Positions 24,728-32,170 of a stretch of DNA of 33,576 nt are shown here, piece after piece. Under the pieces are notes generated by a model, which saw only the letters and a program-made list of their open reading frames with translations, was not told where the DNA came from and did not search any database. A program made the translations under genes and the position numbers. Positions within the stretch are counted from its first letter, which is position 1. Every line of letters starts with the position of its first letter. Source of the DNA: Nitrosomonadales bacterium. GTDB lineage: Bacteria > Pseudomonadota > Gammaproteobacteria > Burkholderiales > Gallionellaceae. The stretch spans positions 1 to 33,576 of the forward strand of contig JACRPU010000123.1 of the NCBI GenBank assembly GCA_016223025.1, read 5' to 3'.

Positions 24728-25045
24728 GTGAAAATCGAGAAATCCCCCAAACCGCTGCCTGTTGCCCCAACCGGGGAGGGGCAGGCGCGCGCACCGACCG
24801 CGAAACCTGCCGCCGCTTCCCCGCAGCCTTCCGCCGCCAGCGGCACCAGCGTGCATCTGGGCACCACCTCCGCGCATTTGTTGAGCATGGAAGCCAGCAT
24901 GGCGAACGCGCCCGTGGTGGATTCGACGAAAGTTGCGGAAATCAAACAGGCCATCAGTGATGGCCGTTTTCAGGTGAACTCCGAGGTGGTGGCAGACCGC
25001 CTGATCGAGACGGTGAAAGACCTGATCGCCTCGCAGAAACCATGA
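24728..25045 (+). CDS. flgM: FlgM, anti-sigma-28 factor
   Basis: A 105-residue protein that binds FliA and is exported once the hook is finished, releasing late gene expression. The N-terminal half is Pro/Ala/Thr-rich and likely disordered; the conserved sigma-binding C-terminal half is [20 protein letters not shown] followed by [13 protein letters not shown] prefer GTG 24728 because GAGGAAAGG (24711-24719) is 8 bases before it; a GTG at 24719 overlaps that tract. Its stop overlaps the flgN start by 4 bp (ATGA). Confidence 0.93.
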   Translation: MKIEKSPKPLPVAPTGEGQARAPTAKPAAASPQPSAASGTSVHLGTTSAHLLSMEASMANAPVVDSTKVAEIKQAISDGRFQVNSEVVADRLIETVKDLIASQKP

Positions 25046-25542
25046 CACCGCTTCGGATGGGCAAGGCCTCACCGCCCGCAATGGCAGATCTATCTTCCCG
25101 TCTGTATGCGGAACGCGATGCCCTGGGTTCGTTCATCGCGTTGCTCGAAACCGAACAGGAAGCCTTGCTCGGCGGAGATACCGAGCGTCTGCTGGCGTTA
25201 TCGGAAAGCAAGGTTCGCGCGACCGGCGAACTGGTCAAACTGGCGGAGGCGCGCAGAAATGATCTGCATGCGTGCGGTGCCGCAATGGGAGCGGACGGCG
25301 CGGCGGCATGGTTGCAGGCCCACGCCGCAAACCTGCTGCCGGCATGGCGCAGCATCAAGCAATTGGCCGGAGAAGCGCGACACCTGAACCGCACCAACGG
25401 TGCGCTGATTCAGTCCAGGTTGCGCCATAACCAGCAGGCGCTGGTGGTATTGCAAAATGCCGCCCGCAACGCCAACGGTCTGTATGGCCCGGATGGGCAA
25501 CCGCACATGGCAACCACGGGCCGCATCCTGGGCAGCGTCTGA
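25042..25542 (+). CDS. flgN: FlgN, export chaperone for FlgK/FlgL
   Basis: A 166-residue mostly helical cytoplasmic protein. [20 protein letters not shown] and [20 protein letters not shown] match the FlgN family; [20 protein letters not shown] is the usual C-terminal segment. It is translationally coupled to flgM. Its stop is only 8 bp from the convergent motD stop. The N-terminal 13 residues before MADLSSRL are probably real given the ATGA coupling, but a start at 25081 is possible. Confidence 0.93.
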   Translation: MTPLRMGKASPPAMADLSSRLYAERDALGSFIALLETEQEALLGGDTERLLALSESKVRATGELVKLAEARRNDLHACGAAMGADGAAAWLQAHAANLLPAWRSIKQLAGEARHLNRTNGALIQSRLRHNQQALVVLQNAARNANGLYGPDGQPHMATTGRILGSV

Positions 25543-25550
25543 AGGAAAAG

Positions 25551-26306
25551 CTATTGCGCGGGCGGCTCGACTGCGGGCGACAAGACGGTTACGGTGACCC
25601 GGCGGTTGCGGGCGCGCCCCTCTGCGGTATCGTTGGATACAATCGGACGGTTGGCGGCGGAACCCACTGCGGTCAACCGGGATGCCGCCACTCCGTGCTC
25701 GATGAACAACCGCACCACGCTGCTGGCGCGAGCCGAAGACAGTTCCCAGTTGGAAGGGAAGCGCGCGTTTCTGATCGGCGTGTCGTCGGTATACCCTTCG
25801 ACCTCGATGCTCTGATCTCCTTGCCCCAGTATCTGCGCCACCCTGGCCATGGTTTTTATCGAGCCGCTTTGCAGCTCCGCCTCTCCCTGGTTGAATAGCG
25901 CGCTGGCATTGATTTCCAGCACCACTCCCCGGCTGGTGCGGGTGATGCTGACCAGGCCGCTCGCGATCTGGGCCGCCATGGCCTGGCCGAAGTCGCTGGC
26001 GACTCCCTGCATGTACTCCTGCTGTTTGCGCATCCGTTCCAGCAGCCGCGCATTCCTGCGATCCACCAGCGACTTCAGCAATGTATCCTGTTCGCCGCCG
26101 GATTCTGACGCTTCCTGCCGGGTTGTTCCCTGCTTGCCGAATGCGGTCGTCAGCGCCTCGCTGAACACCTTGTATTTTTCAATGTTGACCGCGGAAATGG
26201 CATACATCACCACAAAGAACGCGAACAGCAGGGTAATGAAATCGGCGTAGGAAATCAGCCATCGCTCGTGGTTTTCGTGTTCCGGCCGTTTGGGGCGACG
26301 CGCCAT
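25551..26306 (-). CDS. motD: MotD/MotB-family stator protein
   Basis: A 251-residue stator subunit that anchors to peptidoglycan. RRPKRPEHENHERWLISYAD then FITLLFAFFVVMYAISAVN is characteristic of MotD, the second MotB paralogue known from Pseudomonas; Asp22 in SYADFITLL is the expected proton-binding residue and the single TM follows. The C-terminal OmpA-like domain has IEVEGYTDDTPIRNARFPSN, ELSSARASSV and NRPIVSNDTAEGRARNRRV. Linkage to fliA and a MotC-type partner supports MotD over MotB. It is 158 bp from motC, and that gap is filled by structured repeat copy B. Confidence 0.93.
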   Translation of the reverse strand: MARRPKRPEHENHERWLISYADFITLLFAFFVVMYAISAVNIEKYKVFSEALTTAFGKQGTTRQEASESGGEQDTLLKSLVDRRNARLLERMRKQQEYMQGVASDFGQAMAAQIASGLVSITRTSRGVVLEINASALFNQGEAELQSGSIKTMARVAQILGQGDQSIEVEGYTDDTPIRNARFPSNWELSSARASSVVRLFIEHGVAASRLTAVGSAANRPIVSNDTAEGRARNRRVTVTVLSPAVEPPAQ

Positions 26307-26325
26307 ATCGCGGGCTCTCAGAGAC

Positions 26326-26458
26326 TGAAAAAAAACTCGTCGCGAGCGCGGGCGGGCCGGGTGCGCCCGGAGCGCAGCCCCCGGAATATATATAGAAATA
26401 CTTGGGGAGGGCGAGCACCGGGCAACTCCGGCCTGTCAAGCGCAGCAGAATTTTTCAC
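26326..26458. repeat. Structured dispersed repeat, copy B, motC-motD gap
   Basis: The core 26342-26458 aligns gaplessly with 6145-6261. The boxes GCGAGC and GCGCAG again occur twice (26342/26372 and 26411/26440). Its left arm has GGCCGG (26355-26360) pairing with CCGGCC (26428-26433), and GCCC (26365-26368) pairing with GGGC (26420-26423), in the same register as the different arms of copy A. The right end GAATTTTTCAC (26448-26458) is identical to copy A; the left end is a degenerate TGAAAAAAAACTC. The flanks CTCAGAGAC and GTCTCTCAG add a further near-inverted repeat outside. Confidence 0.83.
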
Positions 26459-26464
26459 GGTCTC

Positions 26465-27205
26465 TCAGGCGAGATAGCCCTGCAACTTGTTCTCGATGAA
26501 GCGCGGGTTTTCGCCGCCGGCTATGGCCGCCAGCCCGTCCACCAGAATTTCGCGCATCATCACCTGTTGCGCGATCAGTATCTTGAGCTTGCCGGCCATG
26601 GGCAGAAACACCAGGTTCGCCAGGCCCACGCCATAAATGGTGGAAATGAATGCGACCGCAATGCCCTCGCCCAGTTTCGATGGCTCGCCCAGGCTCTGCA
26701 TGACATGCACCAGGCCGAGCACCGCCCCGATAATGCCGATGGTGGGCGAATACCCGGCAGCCGATTCCCACACGCGCACCGATTGCCAGCGCAACTGCTC
26801 GTAACTGTGTATATCCACTTCCAGCACCTCGCGGATTTTTTCCGCGCTGTTGCCATCCACCAGCAGTTGCAGCCCTTTTTTCACGAACGGGTCGCGGCTG
26901 CCGGCGATCTGCGGCTCCAGCGCCAGCACTCCGTCCCTGCGCGCCAGGCCGCTCCATGCGGCGATCTGGTACACCAGCTTTTGCGCGGGCAACGGCGGCG
27001 TGACGAACACCCAGCGCCCCATCCCGATACCCGTCAGGAAAACCTTCAGCGGGTTTTGCAGCATCACCGCACCCAGCGTGCCGCCGAACACGATGAGGAA
27101 GGCGGCGCCCTGGAACAGGATGGAAATCGAGCCGCCTTCGAGCAGTTGCCCGCCCACGATGCCGCCGAGGCCGAGCAGCAAACCGGCAATGCTGAGCTTG
27201 TCCAT
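26465..27205 (-). CDS. motC: MotC/MotA-family stator protein
   Basis: A 246-residue proton-channel stator subunit with about four TM segments. GGTLGAVMLQNPL, KKGLQLLVDG, and GYSPTIGIIGAVLGLVHVMQ followed by GIAVAFISTIYGVGLANLVF are MotA/MotC features, the latter holding the conserved channel prolines. The text is closer to MotC than to enteric MotA as I recall them. The start ATG shares its A with the fliA stop (TGATG on the minus strand), which fixes it; a 19-residue upstream extension is not needed. It should pair with MotD. Confidence 0.93.
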   Translation of the reverse strand: MDKLSIAGLLLGLGGIVGGQLLEGGSISILFQGAAFLIVFGGTLGAVMLQNPLKVFLTGIGMGRWVFVTPPLPAQKLVYQIAAWSGLARRDGVLALEPQIAGSRDPFVKKGLQLLVDGNSAEKIREVLEVDIHSYEQLRWQSVRVWESAAGYSPTIGIIGAVLGLVHVMQSLGEPSKLGEGIAVAFISTIYGVGLANLVFLPMAGKLKILIAQQVMMREILVDGLAAIAGGENPRFIENKLQGYLA

Positions 27206-27915
27206 CAATGGCCCTTCAGCGCGTTGCGCAAGCGGGCGACCGCCTGGCTGTGCAACTGGCACACGCGCGACTCGCTCACGCCCATCACCTCGCCGATTTC
27301 GCGCAGGTTCATGTCCTGCTCGTAATGCATGCCCATCAGCATGCGCTCGCGCTCCGGCAAAGTGCCGATCGCCTTGATCAGCGCTTCGCGGAAATGATCA
27401 TCCTGCAACAGCGCGAGCGGATCGGCGTCGCTGTCGAAATTGTAGCGATCCAGGAAGTTCTCGTCGTCCTCGCCGTGGAAGTCCTCGTAATACAGAAGTT
27501 GCGCGCCGCGCGATTCGAACAGCATCTGCTGGTATTCGTCCAGCGGCATGCCCAGTTCCCTGGCGACCTCCGATTCGTTCGGGTGCCTGCCCAGCCGCTG
27601 CTGCAATTTGCTCAGCGCCTGCTCGATGCGGCGCATGTCCCGGCGCAGGCCGCGCGGCATCCAGTCGGACTGGCGCAACTCGTCCAGCATGGCGCCGCGG
27701 ATGCGTTGCGAGGCGAAGGTTTCGAATTGCGCGCCGCGCAATTCGTCGTATCTTCCGGCGGCCTCCAGCAACCCCATCATGCCGGCCTGGATGATGTCGT
27801 CCACCGATACGCTGCTGGGCAGCCGCGCCATCAAGTGATAGGCGATACGTTTGACCAGCGGCGCATATTCCCTGAGGCACTGCTCCTTGTCGCTCGATCC
27901 GTTTGCGGTATACAT
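27205..27915 (-). CDS. fliA: FliA, sigma-28 factor
   Basis: A 236-residue flagellar sigma factor. Region 2 (SVDDIIQAGMMGLLEAAGRY and FETFASQRIRGAMLDELRQS), region 3 (LGRHPNESEVARELGMPLDE) and region 4 (LPERERMLMGMHYEQDMNLR then EIGEVMGVSESRVCQLHSQA) are all present. Its predicted targets in this window are the promoters before flgK and flgM, and FlgM is its predicted inhibitor. Its own promoter, in the 124-bp gap after flhG, shows no sigma-28 match. Coupling to motC (TGATG) puts the stator in the same transcript. Confidence 0.98.
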   Translation of the reverse strand: MYTANGSSDKEQCLREYAPLVKRIAYHLMARLPSSVSVDDIIQAGMMGLLEAAGRYDELRGAQFETFASQRIRGAMLDELRQSDWMPRGLRRDMRRIEQALSKLQQRLGRHPNESEVARELGMPLDEYQQMLFESRGAQLLYYEDFHGEDDENFLDRYNFDSDADPLALLQDDHFREALIKAIGTLPERERMLMGMHYEQDMNLREIGEVMGVSESRVCQLHSQAVARLRNALKGH

Positions 27916-28039
27916 GGCGCCCTAAGAGACTATTCCATCCGCCGCCCCCACCATCAACCTCCCCTGCGGAAGAAGGAAATCAACCCCTTTTTCTTGCGGA
28001 AGATAAAGCGGCGATGAAGAAAGGCATGGGTCATGATTG
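27916..28039. promoter_or_regulatory. flhG-fliA gap with spaced direct repeats
   Basis: The 124-bp gap includes TGCGGAAGA at 27965-27973 and again at 27995-28003, 30 bp apart (about three helical turns), and 50-90 bp upstream of the fliA start. That geometry would suit a regulator binding one face of DNA, but no protein is identified and the repeats may be chance. Confidence 0.3.
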
Positions 28040-28924
28040 TTAATAAGCTGCCAGCGCGACATCCGGTGAACGGGAACGTCCCGCCAGCCGTTGCGCCACA
28101 TCGGGCAGGCCAGCCGCCTGCCGGTTTCCGGCATCGGGCAGCAACATCAGGTTGCGTCCGAGTTTTTCAAACGCGAATGCGGACGGTGCTGCCGGAAAAG
28201 CTTCCAGAACCGACCGGCGCAATTGTGTCGCACATTGGAGCATTTCATCAACCGGAACAAACCCCAGATATTCTACACGCACGCGCAAGTGGCGGCGCGC
28301 CACCTGCTCCATGTTGCCAAACACTGTTTGCGCTTCCCGCTCATCGCGCGCCTTGTTGACCGCAACCATGAAGCGCTGCCGCCCGTCGCGTGCGGCCAGG
28401 CGCTTGATCAGGGCATAACTTTCCGTGATGGCGGCGGCGGTGGCATTCAGCACCAGCAGCAGCGGCTGGCCCGGGGCAAGAGAAAACGGGTAGGCGCACG
28501 GCGCAGTATCCACCAGCACGATTCCGGCGCCGCGCGATGCCTCCGCCAGGCAAGCCAGCAGGTTCTCGCGCTCGGTCGCGGAAAATTGCGGCAGCGACCG
28601 GATGGCGCGTGCGGCGGGAAGGATGCGCACCCCCTGGCGGGAATGCAGCACGATTTCGCGCCACGCCATGTCGCGCCGCACCGCGCTCAGCAAATCGTGG
28701 CGCGGCTTGAGCCCGAGCATGTTGGCCGCATTGCCGTGCGACAGGTTTTCGTCCAGCACCAGCACGCTCTCGCCCGATTGCGCCAGGGCGGTGGCGAGAT
28801 TCACCGTCACGCTGGTCGCCCCGAGCCCGGCGCGCGCAGCCGCCACCATGACCACGCGCGCCGGATCGCGCAGCAACAGGCGGCGCAATCCTTCCGCCTG
28901 GTCGGATGCGCGTTCAGGAGGCAT
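28040..28924 (-). CDS. flhG: FlhG (FleN)-like MinD-type ATPase with degenerate P-loop
   Basis: A 294-residue MinD/ParA-fold protein that in other bacteria limits flagellar number with FlhF. The N-terminal DQAEGLR (residues 8-14) matches the DQAxxLR motif known to stimulate FlhF GTPase. The deviant Walker A, usually GKGGVGKT, is here ARAGLGAT (about 30-37): K31 is Arg and the invariant K36 is Ala (codon GCG at 28819-28817). Switch segments VLVLDENLSHGN and IVLVDTAPC remain. It overlaps flhF by 11 bp. The fold call is firm; normal ATP-dependent dimerisation is doubtful. Confidence 0.9.
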   Translation of the reverse strand: MPPERASDQAEGLRRLLLRDPARVVMVAAARAGLGATSVTVNLATALAQSGESVLVLDENLSHGNAANMLGLKPRHDLLSAVRRDMAWREIVLHSRQGVRILPAARAIRSLPQFSATERENLLACLAEASRGAGIVLVDTAPCAYPFSLAPGQPLLLVLNATAAAITESYALIKRLAARDGRQRFMVAVNKARDEREAQTVFGNMEQVARRHLRVRVEYLGFVPVDEMLQCATQLRRSVLEAFPAAPSAFAFEKLGRNLMLLPDAGNRQAAGLPDVAQRLAGRSRSPDVALAAY

Positions 28925-30089
28925 AGTGCATTTCCCGCGCCGCGCCCGCTCCCGCCATCAGCGCGGGAAACTCCAGTTCCTGCAAGGCAAACGGCGCAGT
29001 CTTGGCTGCCGGTCGGAAGACGCGGTGCAGCAGATAGTCCAGGTTAACCTCGTGCAGGTCCTCCGGCACGCGCTGCCCGTTGGTGACGTAATGCAGCGCC
29101 AGCTTGTGGCGCACCGCCACGTCCAGCACCGCCCCCAAAGTCACCGCCTCGTCCAGCTTGGTGGGGATGCAGCCGATCACGCCTGCGCCGGAATACATGC
29201 GCACCACGTCATCCAGGGTGTCGCCGCTGCTGGTGGCGTTGAGCAGCAGCAGGCGCCGCACGCCGGTTGCATCGAACATTCCGGTTTGCGCGGTTACGCG
29301 GCTGTCGCGCTGCCCCATGCCGATGGTGTCCACCAGCACCAGATGCTTGTGTTTCAGCGCCGACAGGGTGAGGCGCAGATCCTCGGTATCGCGCACCGCG
29401 TGTACCGGCACGCCGAGTATCCTCCCGTAGATGCGCAACTGCTCGTGCGCGCCGATGCGGTAGCTGTCGGTCGTCAGCAGCGCGACCTTGCCGGCGCCGT
29501 AGCGCACCACCGCGCGCGCCGCCAGCTTGGCCGCTGTGGTCGTCTTGCCGACGCCGGTAGGGCCGATCAGCGCAACCGCTCCCCCGCGCGCCACCACATC
29601 CTCTTCCGGCGCGGCCACCCGCAGGTTGTGCCCCAGTACCCCGCTCACCCATGATGAGTCTGCATGGGGAGGCATCTTGTCGAGCAAACGGCGCGACAGC
29701 GCCGGGCTGAGGCCCGCCGTCAGCATGTCGCGCAACATGCGCGTGCGCTGCGGGTTGCGCTGCTGCATGTCGGCCCAGGACAGGCTCGCGATCTGCTCCT
29801 GCATCATGTCGCGCATAAACTTGATTTCGCTGAGAATATCCTGCTGTTCCGGTTGCGGGGGGCGGGGATCGGGTTCCGGGTTCCGGGCTCCGGATTCCGG
29901 GCGCCTGGAGCTCGGCTGCGGCTGTCCGGGCTGCATCATCCCGGCAAGCTCCTCGCCGGCCAGGGCAACGATCTCGACCTCATCGCCCACCTTGCGGTTG
30001 GACAGGATGACCGCATCTCCGCCCAGCTCGTCGCGCACCATCCGCAACGCCTCGCGCGGGCTCTTTGCGGTGAATTTCTTCGCGTTCAT
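28914..30089 (-). CDS. flhF: FlhF, SRP-type GTPase for flagellar placement
   Basis: A 391-residue GTPase that marks the (usually polar) site of flagellum assembly. The N-terminal B domain starts MNAKKFTAKSPREALRMVRD. The NG domain has G1 GPTGVGKTTTAAK, the DSYRIGAHEQLRIYGRILGV block, G3 DTIGMGQRD and G4 TKLDEA. The B-to-N linker includes a Pro/Arg segment (about 62-78) coded by short CCGGGTT-like repeats at 29872-29901. It overlaps flhA by 4 bp (ATGA) and flhG by 11 bp, so the three are coupled. Confidence 0.97.
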   Translation of the reverse strand: MNAKKFTAKSPREALRMVRDELGGDAVILSNRKVGDEVEIVALAGEELAGMMQPGQPQPSSRRPESGARNPEPDPRPPQPEQQDILSEIKFMRDMMQEQIASLSWADMQQRNPQRTRMLRDMLTAGLSPALSRRLLDKMPPHADSSWVSGVLGHNLRVAAPEEDVVARGGAVALIGPTGVGKTTTAAKLAARAVVRYGAGKVALLTTDSYRIGAHEQLRIYGRILGVPVHAVRDTEDLRLTLSALKHKHLVLVDTIGMGQRDSRVTAQTGMFDATGVRRLLLLNATSSGDTLDDVVRMYSGAGVIGCIPTKLDEAVTLGAVLDVAVRHKLALHYVTNGQRVPEDLHEVNLDYLLHRVFRPAAKTAPFALQELEFPALMAGAGAAREMHYAS

Positions 30090-32170
30090 GCCCTACCCCC
30101 CACCATCGAGGTCACGCGCACCGCCTTGAAATCCGGCACCTCTTCATGCGAAATGACCTTGAGCTGGGGCAGCGCGCGCTTCAGGAAGCGCGCCAGCAAA
30201 TCGCGCAACTGCCCCGGCACCAGCAGCACGGCGGGCAGGCCGAGCCGCTCCTGGCTCTGCGCCGCGCTGCGCGCCTCGCGCAGCAGGGTGTCGGCCAGCC
30301 CTGGCTCGATGGCGGGATGGCTGCCGCCGGTCTGCATGGCCTGCATCAGAATATATTCCAGCTCCTTGTCCATGCCGATGACTTGCAGTTCCTGCGCCGC
30401 AGGGTAGAGCTGCTGCACGATGGCCGGGCCCAGCGCCACCCGCACCAGGGCGGTGAGCTGGTGCGCGTCCTGGGTCTTGGCGGCGTGCTCCGCCAGCGTT
30501 TCCAGTATGGTGCGCATGTCGCGGATATGCATGCCTTCGTCGAGCAGGTTCTGCAACACCTTCTGCACCGTGGCGAGCGGCAGCAGCTTGGGCGCCAGGT
30601 CTTCGGTCAGCTTGGGCAGCAGCTTGGCGAGATGGTCCAGCAGTTGCTGCAATTCCTGGCGGCCCAGCAGTTCGGCGGCATGGGTCTGGATCAGGTGGCT
30701 CAAATGGGTGGCAACGACGGTGCTGGCATCCACCACGGTGTAGCCCATCCCCTGCGCCTGCTCGCGCATGGCTGCTTCCACCCAGACGGCGGGCAGGCCA
30801 AACGCCGGGTCGCGCGTCGCCACGCCCGGCAAAGTGCCGCTGACGCTGCCGGGGTTGATCGCCAGATACATGTTGGGAAATGCCTCCGCCGCGCCGATTT
30901 CCGCGCCCTTCAAAGTGATGCGGTAGGCGTTCGGGCGCAGATCCAGGTTGTCGCGGATATGGATGGCGGGTGGCAGAAACCCGATGTCCTGGGCAAATTT
31001 CTTGCGGATACCCTTGATGCGGCGCAACAGGTCGCCGTCCTGCGCCTTGTCCACCAGCGCGATCAGGCGGTAACCCACTTGCAGCCCCAGCACGTCCACC
31101 GGCGACACATCCTCCCAACTGGCCTCCGGCGCTTCCGCCGCCGGCGCGGCAACGCTCTCGGTCGCCGGTTGTTCCACGGTCGCCCTGGCGCGCCGCATGA
31201 TGAAATAAGCCAGCCCGCCCAGGCACCCTGCCAGCAGCAGGAAAGCGAAATTCGGCATGCCGGGAATGAGCCCCATCATGCCGATGATGGCCGCCGTCAA
31301 CATGAGCACCTGCGGGTGGCTGAACAACTGTCCGATGAGTTGCTGGCTGATATTCTCTTCGGTGGAGACGCGGCTGACCACCAGGCCCGCCGCAGTGGAA
31401 ATCACCAGTGCGGGAATCTGCGCGACCAGCCCGTCGCCGATGGCCAGCAGGGTGTAGTTGTTGGCGGCGGTGGCCAGATCCAAGTTGTGCTGGAATACCC
31501 CCACGATCAGCCCGCCGACGATGTTGATGAAAATGATGATGATGCCCGCAACCGCATCGCCGCGCACAAATTTGCTGGCACCGTCCATGGAACCGTAAAA
31601 ATCCGCTTCCTGCGCGATGCTGGCGCGCCGCCGCCGCGCCTCGTCCTCGCCGATCAGCCCGGCGTTCAGGTCGGCATCAATCGCCATCTGCTTGCCGGGC
31701 ATGGCATCCAGGGTAAAGCGCGCGCCCACTTCCGCGATCCGCCCCGCGCCTTTGGTAATCACCACAAAGTTGATGACCACCAGGATGGCAAACACCACGA
31801 TGCCGACGGCGTAATTGCCGCCCACCAGGAAATGGCCGAACGACTCGATCACCTTGCCTGCGGCGGCAGGGCCGGTATGGCCGTGCAACAGCACCACGCG
31901 GGTAGAAGCCACGTTGAGCGACAGGCGCAGCAGGGTGGTAATCAGCAGCACCGTCGGGAAAACGGCAAAATCCAGCGGCTTGGTGGTGTTCATGCTCACC
32001 AGCAACACCATCACGGCCAGCGCGATGTTGAAAGTGAACAGGATGTCGAGCAGGAGCGGCGGCAGCGGCAGCACCATCATCGCCAGAATCAGCACGATCA
32101 ATACCGGCCCGGCCATGCTGCCCATGCCGGCGCGCTTGAGCAGATTTTGCAGCGTCAATAACAGGTTCAT
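30086..32170 (-). CDS. flhA: FlhA, export gate protein
   Basis: A 694-residue protein with about eight TM segments in the first 330 residues, and a large cytoplasmic domain that receives substrate-chaperone complexes and drives proton-coupled export. The family signature GARFTLDAMPGKQMAIDADL followed by NAGLIGEDEARRRR is intact. A flexible linker (about 325-350) joins the cytoplasmic domain, which begins near VSPVDVLGLQVGYRLIALVD. Length is standard. It overlaps flhB and flhF by 4 bp each. Confidence 0.98.
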   Translation of the reverse strand: MNLLLTLQNLLKRAGMGSMAGPVLIVLILAMMVLPLPPLLLDILFTFNIALAVMVLLVSMNTTKPLDFAVFPTVLLITTLLRLSLNVASTRVVLLHGHTGPAAAGKVIESFGHFLVGGNYAVGIVVFAILVVINFVVITKGAGRIAEVGARFTLDAMPGKQMAIDADLNAGLIGEDEARRRRASIAQEADFYGSMDGASKFVRGDAVAGIIIIFINIVGGLIVGVFQHNLDLATAANNYTLLAIGDGLVAQIPALVISTAAGLVVSRVSTEENISQQLIGQLFSHPQVLMLTAAIIGMMGLIPGMPNFAFLLLAGCLGGLAYFIMRRARATVEQPATESVAAPAAEAPEASWEDVSPVDVLGLQVGYRLIALVDKAQDGDLLRRIKGIRKKFAQDIGFLPPAIHIRDNLDLRPNAYRITLKGAEIGAAEAFPNMYLAINPGSVSGTLPGVATRDPAFGLPAVWVEAAMREQAQGMGYTVVDASTVVATHLSHLIQTHAAELLGRQELQQLLDHLAKLLPKLTEDLAPKLLPLATVQKVLQNLLDEGMHIRDMRTILETLAEHAAKTQDAHQLTALVRVALGPAIVQQLYPAAQELQVIGMDKELEYILMQAMQTGGSHPAIEPGLADTLLREARSAAQSQERLGLPAVLLVPGQLRDLLARFLKRALPQLKVISHEEVPDFKAVRVTSMVGGRA

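Noticed and set aside
30146-32161. A 671-codon plus-strand open frame over flhA
   Set aside because: Antisense shadow of flhA, His/Gln/Asp-rich with no domain.
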